This document shows positions 23,190-32,161 of a DNA stretch of 64,000 bases, in pieces (positions within the stretch are counted from its first letter, which is position 1; every line of letters starts with the position of its first letter). The DNA comes from Aquilaria yunnanensis. Its lineage: Eukaryota > Streptophyta > Magnoliopsida > Malvales > Thymelaeaceae. A program made the translations under genes and the position numbers. The stretch is taken from contig CM077598.1 of assembly GCA_039654915.1 (NCBI GenBank), positions 78,892,041 through 78,956,040 of the forward strand, written 5' to 3'. The notes under the pieces were generated by a model. That model saw only the letters and a list, made by a program, of their open reading frames with translations. It was not told the DNA's origin and made no database searches.

Positions 23190-23640
23190 TTAGGTAATTA
23201 TAAGATCAAACATGTTCGGTTGAATATCTTCAGCAAAACTTAACTTGTGTAAAAAATAGTTAAGTGCCTTTTTTTTCCAACCATGTTCGGTTGATTCCCT
23301 TTGGCAAAGGCTACCTATTTTCACAAATGCACCTTCAAAAGTGAATATGTTTGGTTTTCTCCTATCGGAAGTGAACATATTCGGTTTTCTCCCATCAAAA
23401 GTGAACATATTCGGTCACTATGCTTTAGCAAAAATGTATAACTTTACACATAGGCACCTTTGGACTCGACCACCTTGAAAATTTTTTTAGGTATGGGAAT
23501 TCACTTATGTAATTCAGGAAACTACCACTTTCGGTTTTCCACCTTCGGACATGACCATGTTCGGTTGACACCCCTCAGATGGAACAATGTTTGGTCAAAG
23601 GAAATTACCACCTTCGGTCATTCTTCCCTTGGTGTTTTTT
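23190..23640. repeat. Degenerate minisatellite between antisense gene and pol (outer)
   Basis: The core AACATRTTCGGTT recurs with variation at about 23210, 23281, 23344, 23374, 23404, 23541 and 23585, at irregular 30-135 bp spacing. It lies where the 3' ends of pol (minus) and the antisense gene (plus) meet. The inner element has a different but similarly placed repeat array (28463-28955). No coding potential. Confidence 0.65.
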
Positions 23641-23666
23641 GCACAATTTTCCAACCAGAAAATGTT

Positions 23667-24272
23667 CTAAGTGTAAAATTTTTTCAGACAGTCTAAATGC
23701 CATGTATTTTTCAACTCTCCTCCTTCGGTATTACCAAGCTTGTAGACTCTTGGCCGAAATTCTTCAAGGACCAAATAGGGTCTGTCCCAATTCACCCAAA
23801 GTACTCCATGGGATGATCTTCGGGCTTCAAATTCGGCTCTTCGGAGGACGAGGTCTCCTTTCTTGATTCCTTTATGCTTGACATGCAAGTTTGTAGCAAT
23901 GGCTACTCTCTACTGAAAAGCTTCTCTTCTAAGCTCAACCATCTCTTTGTGCCCGTCAATTAAATCCAACTTTGCCCTTAAATTGAGGTTGTTCCCTTCT
24001 TCATCGAACACCTGTATTCTAACAAAGGGTTGTGCGACCTCGACGGGGATAATGGCCTTTGTTCCAAAGATGAATGAGAATGGTGTCTCGCCCGTGGCCC
24101 TTCTAGGAGTTGTTCGATAGCTCCACAGCACACTCCGAAGCTTTCTTGGCCATTTTCCCTTTGCTTCTTTCAACCTCTTTTTCAGACCATGTTTTATTAT
24201 TCTGTTGGACACTTCAACCTGTCCATTGCTCTGAGGATGGGCCATTGGGCTGTAGTCGAATTTAATTCCAAG
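23667..24272 (-). pseudogene. Outer Tat integrase C-terminal part
   Basis: Minus-strand frames 24245-23910 and 23888-23667, split by one in-frame stop. They contain HPQSNGQVEVSN, which carries the catalytic Glu of the integrase core, LWSYRTTPRRATGETPF, and the GPY/F-like module (WDRPYLVLEE, where the inner copy has WEGPYLVL). The end is NTWHLDCLKKFYT. The upstream part of the same integrase lies on the far side of the inner Tat element, starting at 35431; the duplication CCAAG joins them. The last residues abut the minisatellite region. Confidence 0.85.
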
Positions 24273-25140
24273 TGATGGCCTGGGGCCTCATCGTTGTGAG
24301 TCATGATGACTGTTGAAGAGACTTCTAGGAGGAAGAACGCCTGGAAGGTGGATCGCCCTAAGGAGAGTACCTGAAAAGCTGGTAAACAGGGTTAGGAGGC
24401 CCCCGGAGTGTTTTTCCGTGGGGGGGAGCCTCCGACGCCTAAGTCAGTGGTGGCCGGAAAAAGGAGAAACTCACTAGCTCAAAGAGAAAGGCAGAAAAGT
24501 CTCGCCTGGTATTTTCTCAGAGTGTGGGAGCTGTATCTCCGGCCAACCAACCTCCTGTCAAGTATTTATTTCCTGTATATATAGGAATACCTAGCCCGTT
24601 CAGATCATGACACGTGTGCGGTCGGATGCTCCTGAACTTCTGGGCGTAGGGGACAGATAGTTGGTAACCAGCTCGCCTCGAGCCTTGTGCTGAGACGGGC
24701 CATGATGTGATTCTGATGGCGTCTGCGCGTCAGGGCAGCTTTTTACGTCTGTGGTGGGACGTGTCAAAGGCTTCCTTAAATGCTTCCTTAAATGCTCCTG
24801 CCGTACTCCCGAGGTCCCTGGGCGAGGTCGTCCTCTAGTTCGGACAGAGCCTCTTCGGGAAGCATACCCTCAGTTCGGGGGTTCCCAGTTCCAGGGGGTT
24901 CCGCCTTCGGGGATATCATGTTCGGGCAGCAATGTCTGGTGCCACTTTTCCGAAGGCGCGCTGTTCACAACCTTGGGGGGCGAATAGAGTCCTCAAGTTT
25001 TACTAGCGTGCCGAGGCTCGGAGCTCTTCGGCTATCTCCCGAGGTGCATGATTCCACCTGTTCCCGGGAAGCGTTAGTTCTTCTGGCCATTGTTGTGGCA
25101 GGGTGTTCGGCCAGATTGAGGCGATAGCCTTTGGCTATCA
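24273..25140 (-). repeat. 3' LTR of inner Tat element
   Basis: TGATGGCCTGG...GGCTATCA. Followed by CATGCCCCCCTCTGG, whose minus strand is the polypurine tract AGAGGGGGGCATG. Carries the minus-strand CTTAGGCGTCGGAGGCTCC block at about 24425-24445 and the minus-strand TATATATA box at about 24577. Confidence 0.92.
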
Positions 25141-25684
25141 CATGCCCCCCTCTGGAGAGCCGAAGTGAAGACTTCGGTTTGCATCTCTTTCCGAGGTTGT
25201 CGTTGGGAGTCTTGTTGGGAATCATAACCTGTTCCCAGGTCGTACCTTTTCCCCGAGGGTCTGGGCTGTTCGGCCTTGGCCTATTCTTTGGTGTCTCCGA
25301 GGCAAAGCCTGTACCGAAGATACACCTCTTGCCCAAAAGTCATGGGCTGTTCAGCCATAGCCTGTCTCTTGGTGTCCTCGAGGTGGCCTGCTTTTTATTT
25401 CTGCAGGTCTGATGGCCAAGCGTGTCAGACTGAGCGGCGCGTCTCCACTTTTCAGGGATGTCAAACGACGTGTCCCAATCAGGAGGTGTGTCCCGGTTTT
25501 CCAGGGACGTTTGGGGAGGCATGTCCCCTATTTCTGCGCAGTGGTTGACACGCGGCTTCTTGCCATTGGAAGAGAGACGTGTCATTTACAGAGGGCGCGC
25601 CTTTTCGGGTGCAGCGGGTAGTTACGACGACGGTTCACCTCCAATGGGTACTTATGATCTCTTTTCGGCTACCCACCTTTGGCC
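25141..25684. other. Region between inner 3' LTR and antisense gene promoter
   Basis: No convincing coding signal; several overlapping short frames on both strands (25131-25621) reflect locally high GC. It repeats diverged copies of a GGGCTGTTCRGCCWTRGCCT block (25262-25282 and 25346-25366) about 84 bp apart, a small direct duplication. Equivalent to 19778-20238 in the outer element. Confidence 0.5.
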
Positions 25685-25692
25685 TATAAATA
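25685..25692 (+). promoter_or_regulatory. TATA box of inner Tat antisense gene
   Basis: TATAAATA in the context GGCCTATAAATAGCCC, a near-perfect plant TATA box, 296 bp before the ATG at 25981. CT-rich sequence (CTGCTCTCTCTCTGC, 25727-25741) follows and would lie in the 5' leader. Position conserved in the two other Tat antisense genes. Confidence 0.7.
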
Positions 25693-25980
25693 GCCCATTC
25701 CATCATAAGTCCCACTTACTGTTTTTCTGCTCTCTCTCTGCTTTGGCCTCTGTTCTTGCGTTTTATCTTGCTTTCTGTGGCGGAGCTTCTTTAATCAGAG
25801 CTTTTCCTACCAACTTTCACGACGGCGTCCTCAGGCAAATCTTTTGGTGGGTTTTGATTTCCAGAGTACTCTGATTCCTCTGTTTTTTTGAGTTTTTCTG
25901 GAAAACTGTTGTTTTTTTCCAAACTCGTCTTCTGAGTTTTTTCTGGAAACTATTTTCTTTTCCATCTCAAACTCTTTTCC

Positions 25981-28331
25981 ATGTCTACGATGCCTGTTCC
26001 CGAGAGCTGGAAACCTCTTCTGGCCCATCCTTGCTGTACCACCCCCGAAAAACTAGAGAGGTGGAAGAAAAAATTCTTTCTTCCCTCTTACGCTGTGACC
26101 AGGCTGCCTCGTTCTAGCCATTTTGCTTTTTCAAACCGCGGCGACGAGGTTACCGTCTTCCGAGCCCAACTGAAGGCCGGACTTCGGTATCCTCCCCCGA
26201 AGGTGGTTTGCGAGTTCTGCCAATTCCATGGCATTGCTATGAACCAGCTTCCCCCGAACACGTACTGCTATTTTAACGCCTAGCTCTGCATGTGTGGCGT
26301 GTTCGGGATAGAGCCCCACTTCATCATTTTCATGCAGTACTACAAGCTCTACGTGGTCCTGAAGGGTGGTTTCTATTTCCTGCTGCCTCGGGGATCCGGG
26401 AGCAAAAAATTCACCTTCACCTTCGACACGAAGGATAGCTGGCGGGGGTGGCAGCCTAAGTTCTTTTTCCTGAAGGTGGATAAGAACTGGTCTGATGTCC
26501 TGACCAGATGGGCTCAGGGAGTGCTGAACGCAAACGTCATTGATCCGAGGATGCTGCTGACCCCACCGTTGGCTTCCGTGTTCGCGGATTTTGACGCCAG
26601 CATTCGGGCAGTCGCTCACCGGGTTCCCGAGGTCTCTCCTCGTGCTCTTTACCCCTTTCCTATCAACTGGAGGTTGATGACCGAAGAAGTCCTTCGGGAG
26701 CTGAAAGTGGTTAAGGAGCATGAGACTGACCTCAATATGCCCACTCCCGCCATCGCCGGGAAGGACTCCTGGCTGGTCAAGCTCCTTAAGGGGGAGACTT
26801 CTTTCGAATCTTTTGCCGAAAGTGAGTAATCTTCCACCCCTTTCTATTTTTTCCTCGGACTTACGCTGATATTTCTTCTCTTTTTCAGAGATGGGTGATG
26901 GGGCTGCCGCCTATTACAAGGCCCTCTTTTCTGGCCAAGTGGAGAAGGGGGAGCAGACAAAGAAGGCGGCTTCCCGAAGAAGGAAGTCGACAGGGGCGGG
27001 GCCCTTGGTGAAGCGAGCTAGGAAGGCTATCCAGCCTCCTCAGCCAGAGCTTTCGGAAGAAGAAGCTGGCGAAGACGCTGCTCTTGTTGAAATTTCATCG
27101 GCCGAGGTCCCCGCTACTTCCGCCGAGGTGCCTCCTCCCGACCTCGAGGCCCTCAGAAACACTGTAGTGGTAGAAGTACCTACTGCCGAGGAGCGGTATC
27201 GGCAGAAGGGTAAGGGTCTTTCTACCGAAGGGCCCGAGGATCCCGAGGACACTATCTCCGAGGTTCCTCCAAGTATGCCTTCAGGGGAAGTTCAGCTCCT
27301 TTGCTTTTCTCGAATTTTTTTTCTACTCCTAACTTCCTTCTCACTTTCAGAGGAGCCTCTTACTGCTGGCTGGAGGGCCATTCATGAGAGGAAACGGGCC
27401 CTCCGCGATGCCAAAATCCCTGAGGGGAAGATCCCCTTGGAGCCCTTTTGGACAATCACGGAGGATATGAATTTGCTCTCCGACGATTGTCCAAAAAATG
27501 ACAAAGGAGATTTGGAAGGGGATGACCACTGACGCCTCCTTCCGGGCCATTGCGGCGGCTCACCCGAGGGATAATACCCTTGCCGCAAAAGTCACCGAGC
27601 ATGCTGCTCAGGTATAGTCTTTACACTCTTTTTCCTCAATTTTCTAAGTGTTTAGACTTGTACTAACCTGGACTTTTGCCTTGCCGTAGCTGCTGGAGTA
27701 CGCTGGTTACCTCCGAGTTCGGGTGGCCAGAGAGGCTGCCTCCAAGGATGCGACTTCGCGGGAACTCAGTGAAGCGAAGGCTTCGCTTGCGAAGCTGGTC
27801 GCCAGCAACCAGCAGCTGGCAGCGGATTGTTCTCAGCAAATCGCCACCGTTCGGGAGGAGGTCTCGAAGAAGAGAGAAGAACTTGAAAAGGACTCCTCCC
27901 GGAAGATTGCCGACCTCGGCGACCAAGTAAAGGGGCTGCTCGCCGCCAACGGAGATCTTGTCAAGGACAAGGCTGTTTTTGACAGTCTTGCGGCGAGGTT
28001 CACGGATGAGAACAATGCTCTCCGAGCTGAGGTCGAGGCTCTGAAGAAGGAGTCCGGAGGGACGCTGGGGATAAGCGAGCTGGAGGAGGAGATTGCTGAG
28101 CTGAGGGACGAGCTCAACGACCTTGGCGTTCAAAAACATACTTTTGATCAAATGGCCAAGGTCGCCTTTCAGGACGGCTTCTGCCTTGCTCGGCACCAAG
28201 TCCTGCAGAGGTTCCCAGATTTGGACCTCTCTTTTCTGGAGGGCCTAAATATTCCTGAGGGACCTCGGTGGCAGTGGTCCAAGGTCGAGCATCTGAAGCT
28301 TCCTGCTCTTCGTCCGCCCGGCTCTCTCTAG
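25981..28331 (+). pseudogene. Antisense gene of inner Tat element (spliced, Transposase_28-like), two lesions
   Basis: Four predicted exons: 25981-26821, 26889-27272, 27351-27611, 27690-28331. Introns are 67, 78 and 78 bp with GTGAGT/CAG, GTATGC/CAG and GTATAG/TAG, and have plausible branch sites (CTGAT, CCTAAC, TACTAAC). Phases are 1, 1, 0 and agree with the coding frame of exon 4. The N-terminal domain (about residues 20-280) has FLPSYAV, VTVFRAQLKAGLRYPP, FHGIAMNQLPPNTY, LPRGSGSKKF and LTEEVLREL-like blocks, resembling plant Transposase_28. Exon 2 encodes a K/R-rich then acidic segment; exon 3 has FWTITEDMN. Exon 4 is a long heptad-rich coiled coil ending FQDGFCLARHQVLQRFPD. Lesions are a TAG at 26281-26283 and an extra A in the A-run near 27495. 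Related to antisense ORFs reported in Tat elements; function unknown. Confidence 0.8.
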
Positions 28332-28462
28332 TTTGTTTTAGGGCTCCTCTTATTTTTCTCCTTTGTGCTCCTTCTTTGGGCACTTCTTTTGTAAGGCAGC
28401 GTTTGCTCTAAATGAACAATCTTTTGGCTAAGTCCTTTCTTGCAAGTTTCTTCATTTCCACT

Positions 28463-28955
28463 GTCCCGAACACGTTTGCTCAAGAGACTTTCAGAAAACC
28501 TGCAACCAAAGAAACTTTTTACCTTCCTTTGTCCCGAGTGTGCTCGCTCAAGAGACTTTCTGGAAAGTTTGTAAAAATTTGGCTAAGTCTTTTGTAGGCT
28601 TTTTGTTCCCTTTTATCCCGAACATGTTCGCTCAAGGGACTTCGGAAAACCTTCAGCCAAATTTTTCTGTCTTCCTATTGTCCCGAGCATATTTGCTCAA
28701 GGGACTTAGGAAAATTTTCACGATATTGCTCATTTCCCTTTTTCCGGAGCACGTTCGCTCAAGGGTGTTCGGAAATTACCTCTGCTTTTGTTTTGGCGTG
28801 TACTTTTGCGAGATTCTTGCTTTCCCTTTTTCCCGAGCATGTTCGCTCAAGGGTGTTCGGAAAATTTTCCCTGCACTGATTATGCCGAGTACCTTTGCAA
28901 GATTCTTGTTTCCCATTTTTCCCGAGCATAGTGGCTCAAGGGACTTCGGGAAGTC
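28463..28955. repeat. Minisatellite at convergent gene ends (inner)
   Basis: Seven copies of a core like CCCGAGCATGTTCGCTCAAG followed by GGACTTCGG-AAA, starting near 28463, 28532, 28617, 28681, 28744, 28831 and 28921. Units are 60-90 bp with a pyrimidine-rich spacer. The array begins about 130 bp after the antisense gene stop and ends about 145 bp before the pol stop. 3' tandem repeats are a known feature of Tat elements and have been proposed as satellite precursors. Confidence 0.85.
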
Positions 28956-29098
28956 ACATCTGCTTTTTTCGTGGCGAGCACCTTCGCGGAATTCTGTCTT
29001 GGACAATTTGGTATAAAAAATTTTTCTCAAGACCATTCTTCTCCAGACCATTCTGTACTTAGAATACTTCTTGTACAATATATCTCCTCCGCTCAACC

Positions 29099-32000
29099 TT
29101 AGGCATAGAATTTTTTCAAGGCGTCTGAATGCCAAGTGTTTTTCAATTCTACGCCTTCGGCGTCGCCAAGCTTGTACACGCCATTTCGTACTTTGGCGAG
29201 AACCAGATAAGGTCCTTCCCAATTTGCGCGAAGTACTCCGTAAGATGGCCTTCGGGGTGCAAAGTCGGCCTTTCGGAGAACGTGGTCTCGTTTTTTGATT
29301 TCTTTTGGCCTGGCTTTTAAGTTGATAGCCGCGGCCACTCTTTGCTGGAAAGCTTTTCTTCTCAGCTCGGCTATTTCTCTGTGTTCGGCCACAAGGTCGA
29401 GCTTAGTTCTCAGACCAAGGTCGTTTCCGCCTTCATCAAATACTTGCACCCGTATTGAAGGCTGAACTATCTCTATTGGGATAATGGCCTCTGTTCCGAA
29501 GACGAGTGAGAAGGGAGCTTCCCCTGTGGCTCTTCGTGGCGTCGTTCGGTAGCTCCACAATACACTTTGGAGTTCTCCTGGCCATTTCCCCTTGGCTTCC
29601 CCAAGTCTCTTTTTCAGGCCATCTTTTATGGTCCTGTTTGATACTTCCACCTGCCCATTGCTTTGGGGGTGAGCTACTGGGGCGAAGTGCATCTTTATTC
29701 TGAGGTCGCTGATGAATTCCTGGAATCCTTTGTCTATGAACTGGGATCCATTATCAGCTACTAGTACCCTCGGTATGCCAAATCTGCATACTATGTTCTT
29801 CCATACGAACTTCTGCACTTCTTTTGCCGAGATAGTTGCTAGTGGTTCTGCCTCTACCCACTTTGAGAAATAGTCCACTGCTACCACGCAGAATTTCACG
29901 CCTCCGGGCGCTGTGGGGAGTGGCCCAATAAGGTCTATACCCCAGACTGCGAAGGGCCAAGGATAGTCTGCCGACGTTACCATTTCCGAGGGTATCCTCT
30001 GGATTTTTGCATGTCTCTGGCAACTACCGCACTTCTGGACGAACTGCCTTGCATCCTTTCTCAGGGTAGGCCAGAAGTATCCTTGGCGGAGTATCACTGC
30101 TGCAAGGGCATCAGTTCCAATGTGCGAGCCGCACATGCCTTCGTGAACTTCTTCGAGGACCATCTTAGTATCCTCTTCGCCCACACATCTCTGCAGCGGA
30201 TTTGCATATCCTTGCCGATATAACTCTTCACCAATCAGGAAGAATCTTCCGGCGCGTCTTCGCAGTCTTGCAGCATTGCCGGCGTCTTCGGGAAGCTCAT
30301 TCTCTGCGAGGTATCTCTTTATGGGGTCCTTCCACCCTGTTCCCGAGGTCGTTACGCTTAGCACGGAGATGCTTGGATGGTCTAGCACCTCGGTGTATGT
30401 TTTGGACTTCGCTAAGCAATCTGCCTCAGTGTTATTCCGCCGGGGTACATTTTCGATCCGCACGGCGTCAAACTCTTGGATAAGTTTTGTTACCAGCTCG
30501 TGGTATTTTGCCAAGATTGGGTCCTTCGCCCCATAATCTCCTGCCGTCTGCCGAACTACCAGCTGGGAATCGCTGTGAGCCCTTAAGTTTCTCACGCCAA
30601 TCTTTCTGGCCAAGCGTAATCCCGCTATGAGGGCTTCATACTCAGCCACATTATTGGTGACGTTGAAGCTGAACTTGATAGCCTTCATCACCTCTAGGCC
30701 TTCGGGTCCTCTAATAACTATTCCAGCTCCCTGGTGTTCGGACCCCGAGGCTACGTCAACATGCAAGGTCCATTCTGGCTCACCTTCTTTCGGATCTGAG
30801 TGGTTCTCCTCAGTGGTGGGTATTTCGGCGATAAAATCTGCCAATGCTTGGGCTTTTATGGCCTTCCGAGGCTCATACGTGATTTCGTGGTTGCCAAGCT
30901 CTATGCACCACTTGGAGAGCCTTCCCGAATGATCAACTCTCTTCATAACATCCCGTAGTGGTAGACTACTTCGGACGATGATGGGGTGAGCCTGGAAATA
31001 TGGTCGCAGTCTTCTTCCTGCAAGCACCAAGGCGTACATAGCTTTTTGAAGCAAAGGGTACCTGACTTCGGCGCCATGCAGGGACTTGCTGACGTAGTAG
31101 ACCGGCCATTGTTTCGGCCCTTCTTCTTTCACCAGGACCGAGCTCACGGCCTTTTCTGTGACGGCGAGGTACAGTACGAGGGGTTCTCCCTCCCGAGGTT
31201 GTCGCAGAGTCGGCAGGCTGGCCAGGTAGACTTTGAGTTCTTCCCAGGCCTTTTGGCAATCTTCATCCCAAGGACGATCATTTCTTCCGAGGTCGCCTTC
31301 CATCTTTGCTGCCTTTGTGAGGACTTTGAAGAAAGGTCTACACCTATCTCCGTACCTGGAAATAAACCTGCTCAGATAGTTTATTCTTCCGGTTAGTCTC
31401 TGCACGTCTTTGACTGTGGCAGGAGTTCGAAACTCAAGCAGAGCCTTAATCTTCTCAGGATTGGCGTCGATGCCTCTTTCGGATACCATGTACCCAAGGA
31501 ATTTTCCCGAGGTCACGCCGAAGATACACTTCTCGGGATTAAGGCGAATCCCGAAGGATCTGAGCTTTTGGAAGGTTTCCTCCAAATCTGCAACGTGGTA
31601 GCCGGGCAGCTTGCTTTTGACTATCATATCATCAACATATACCTCCATGTTTCTCCCCATTTGGTCCTTGAAGACCTTGTTCATCAGTCTCTGGTAGGTG
31701 GCTCCTGCATTTTTGAGCCCGAAGGGCATTCTGACATAGCAGTACGTTCCTCCCTCGGTGATGAAGGCAGTTTTCTCTTCATCTTCGGGGTCCATCCTTA
31801 TCTGATGGTAGCCGCTGAAGGCATCTAGGAAGCTCAGGAGCCCGTATTCGGCCGTTGAATCTACCAGTTGATCTATTGGCGGGAGGGGAAATGAGTCTTT
31901 CGGGCAAGCATCGTTCAAGTTTCTGAAATCAATGCACATCCGGAGTTTGCTGCTACCTTCTTTTGTGGCAATGACCACGTTGCTTAACCATTCGGGGTAT

Positions 32001-32161
32001 TTTACCTCCCTGATAACTTCGGCATCCAATAGGCGCTGGACTTCGGTTTTCACGAAGTTGCTTTTGTGGGCTGAGATGCTTCGTTTCTTTTGCCTGATAG
32101 GTTTTGCTTCCGGGCTTACTTTGAGGCTGTGCTGTATTATGCCAGGGTTCACTCCTGGCAT
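29099..32161 (-). CDS. pol: Tat pol: RT, RNase H, second (archaeal-type) RNase H, integrase
   Basis: 1020 open codons. RT: LRMCIDFRNLNDACPKD (73-89), FLDAFSGYHQI (111-121, first Asp), MPFGLKNAGATYQR, YVDDMIVKS (175-183). The gypsy RNase H follows (RQPREGEPLVLYLAVT region, where the usual catalytic residues are degenerate, as in Tat). Near 470-600 is a second RNase H with VDVASG, NNVAEYEALI, HSDSQLV and NNTEADCLAK, the hallmark of the Tat lineage. Integrase: HEGMCGSHIG with CGSCQRH zinc site, WGIDLIGPLP, VADNGSQF, HPQSNGQVEVSN (D, D, E), then a GPY module (WEGPYLVL). The first Met shown is only the start of the open frame: the frame joins the protease across a 7-bp deletion, so natural translation would be as part of gag-pol. 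Confidence 0.92.
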   Translation of the reverse strand: MPGVNPGIIQHSLKVSPEAKPIRQKKRSISAHKSNFVKTEVQRLLDAEVIREVKYPEWLSNVVIATKEGSSKLRMCIDFRNLNDACPKDSFPLPPIDQLVDSTAEYGLLSFLDAFSGYHQIRMDPEDEEKTAFITEGGTYCYVRMPFGLKNAGATYQRLMNKVFKDQMGRNMEVYVDDMIVKSKLPGYHVADLEETFQKLRSFGIRLNPEKCIFGVTSGKFLGYMVSERGIDANPEKIKALLEFRTPATVKDVQRLTGRINYLSRFISRYGDRCRPFFKVLTKAAKMEGDLGRNDRPWDEDCQKAWEELKVYLASLPTLRQPREGEPLVLYLAVTEKAVSSVLVKEEGPKQWPVYYVSKSLHGAEVRYPLLQKAMYALVLAGRRLRPYFQAHPIIVRSSLPLRDVMKRVDHSGRLSKWCIELGNHEITYEPRKAIKAQALADFIAEIPTTEENHSDPKEGEPEWTLHVDVASGSEHQGAGIVIRGPEGLEVMKAIKFSFNVTNNVAEYEALIAGLRLARKIGVRNLRAHSDSQLVVRQTAGDYGAKDPILAKYHELVTKLIQEFDAVRIENVPRRNNTEADCLAKSKTYTEVLDHPSISVLSVTTSGTGWKDPIKRYLAENELPEDAGNAARLRRRAGRFFLIGEELYRQGYANPLQRCVGEEDTKMVLEEVHEGMCGSHIGTDALAAVILRQGYFWPTLRKDARQFVQKCGSCQRHAKIQRIPSEMVTSADYPWPFAVWGIDLIGPLPTAPGGVKFCVVAVDYFSKWVEAEPLATISAKEVQKFVWKNIVCRFGIPRVLVADNGSQFIDKGFQEFISDLRIKMHFAPVAHPQSNGQVEVSNRTIKDGLKKRLGEAKGKWPGELQSVLWSYRTTPRRATGEAPFSLVFGTEAIIPIEIVQPSIRVQVFDEGGNDLGLRTKLDLVAEHREIAELRRKAFQQRVAAAINLKARPKEIKKRDHVLRKADFAPRRPSYGVLRANWEGPYLVLAKVRNGVYKLGDAEGVELKNTWHSDALKKFYA

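Noticed and set aside
26131..26721. 196-codon minus-strand open frame inside the antisense gene
   Set aside because: Shadow of the Tat antisense exon 1 on the opposite strand; composition is not protein-like and the reverse frame is interrupted in the outer copy.
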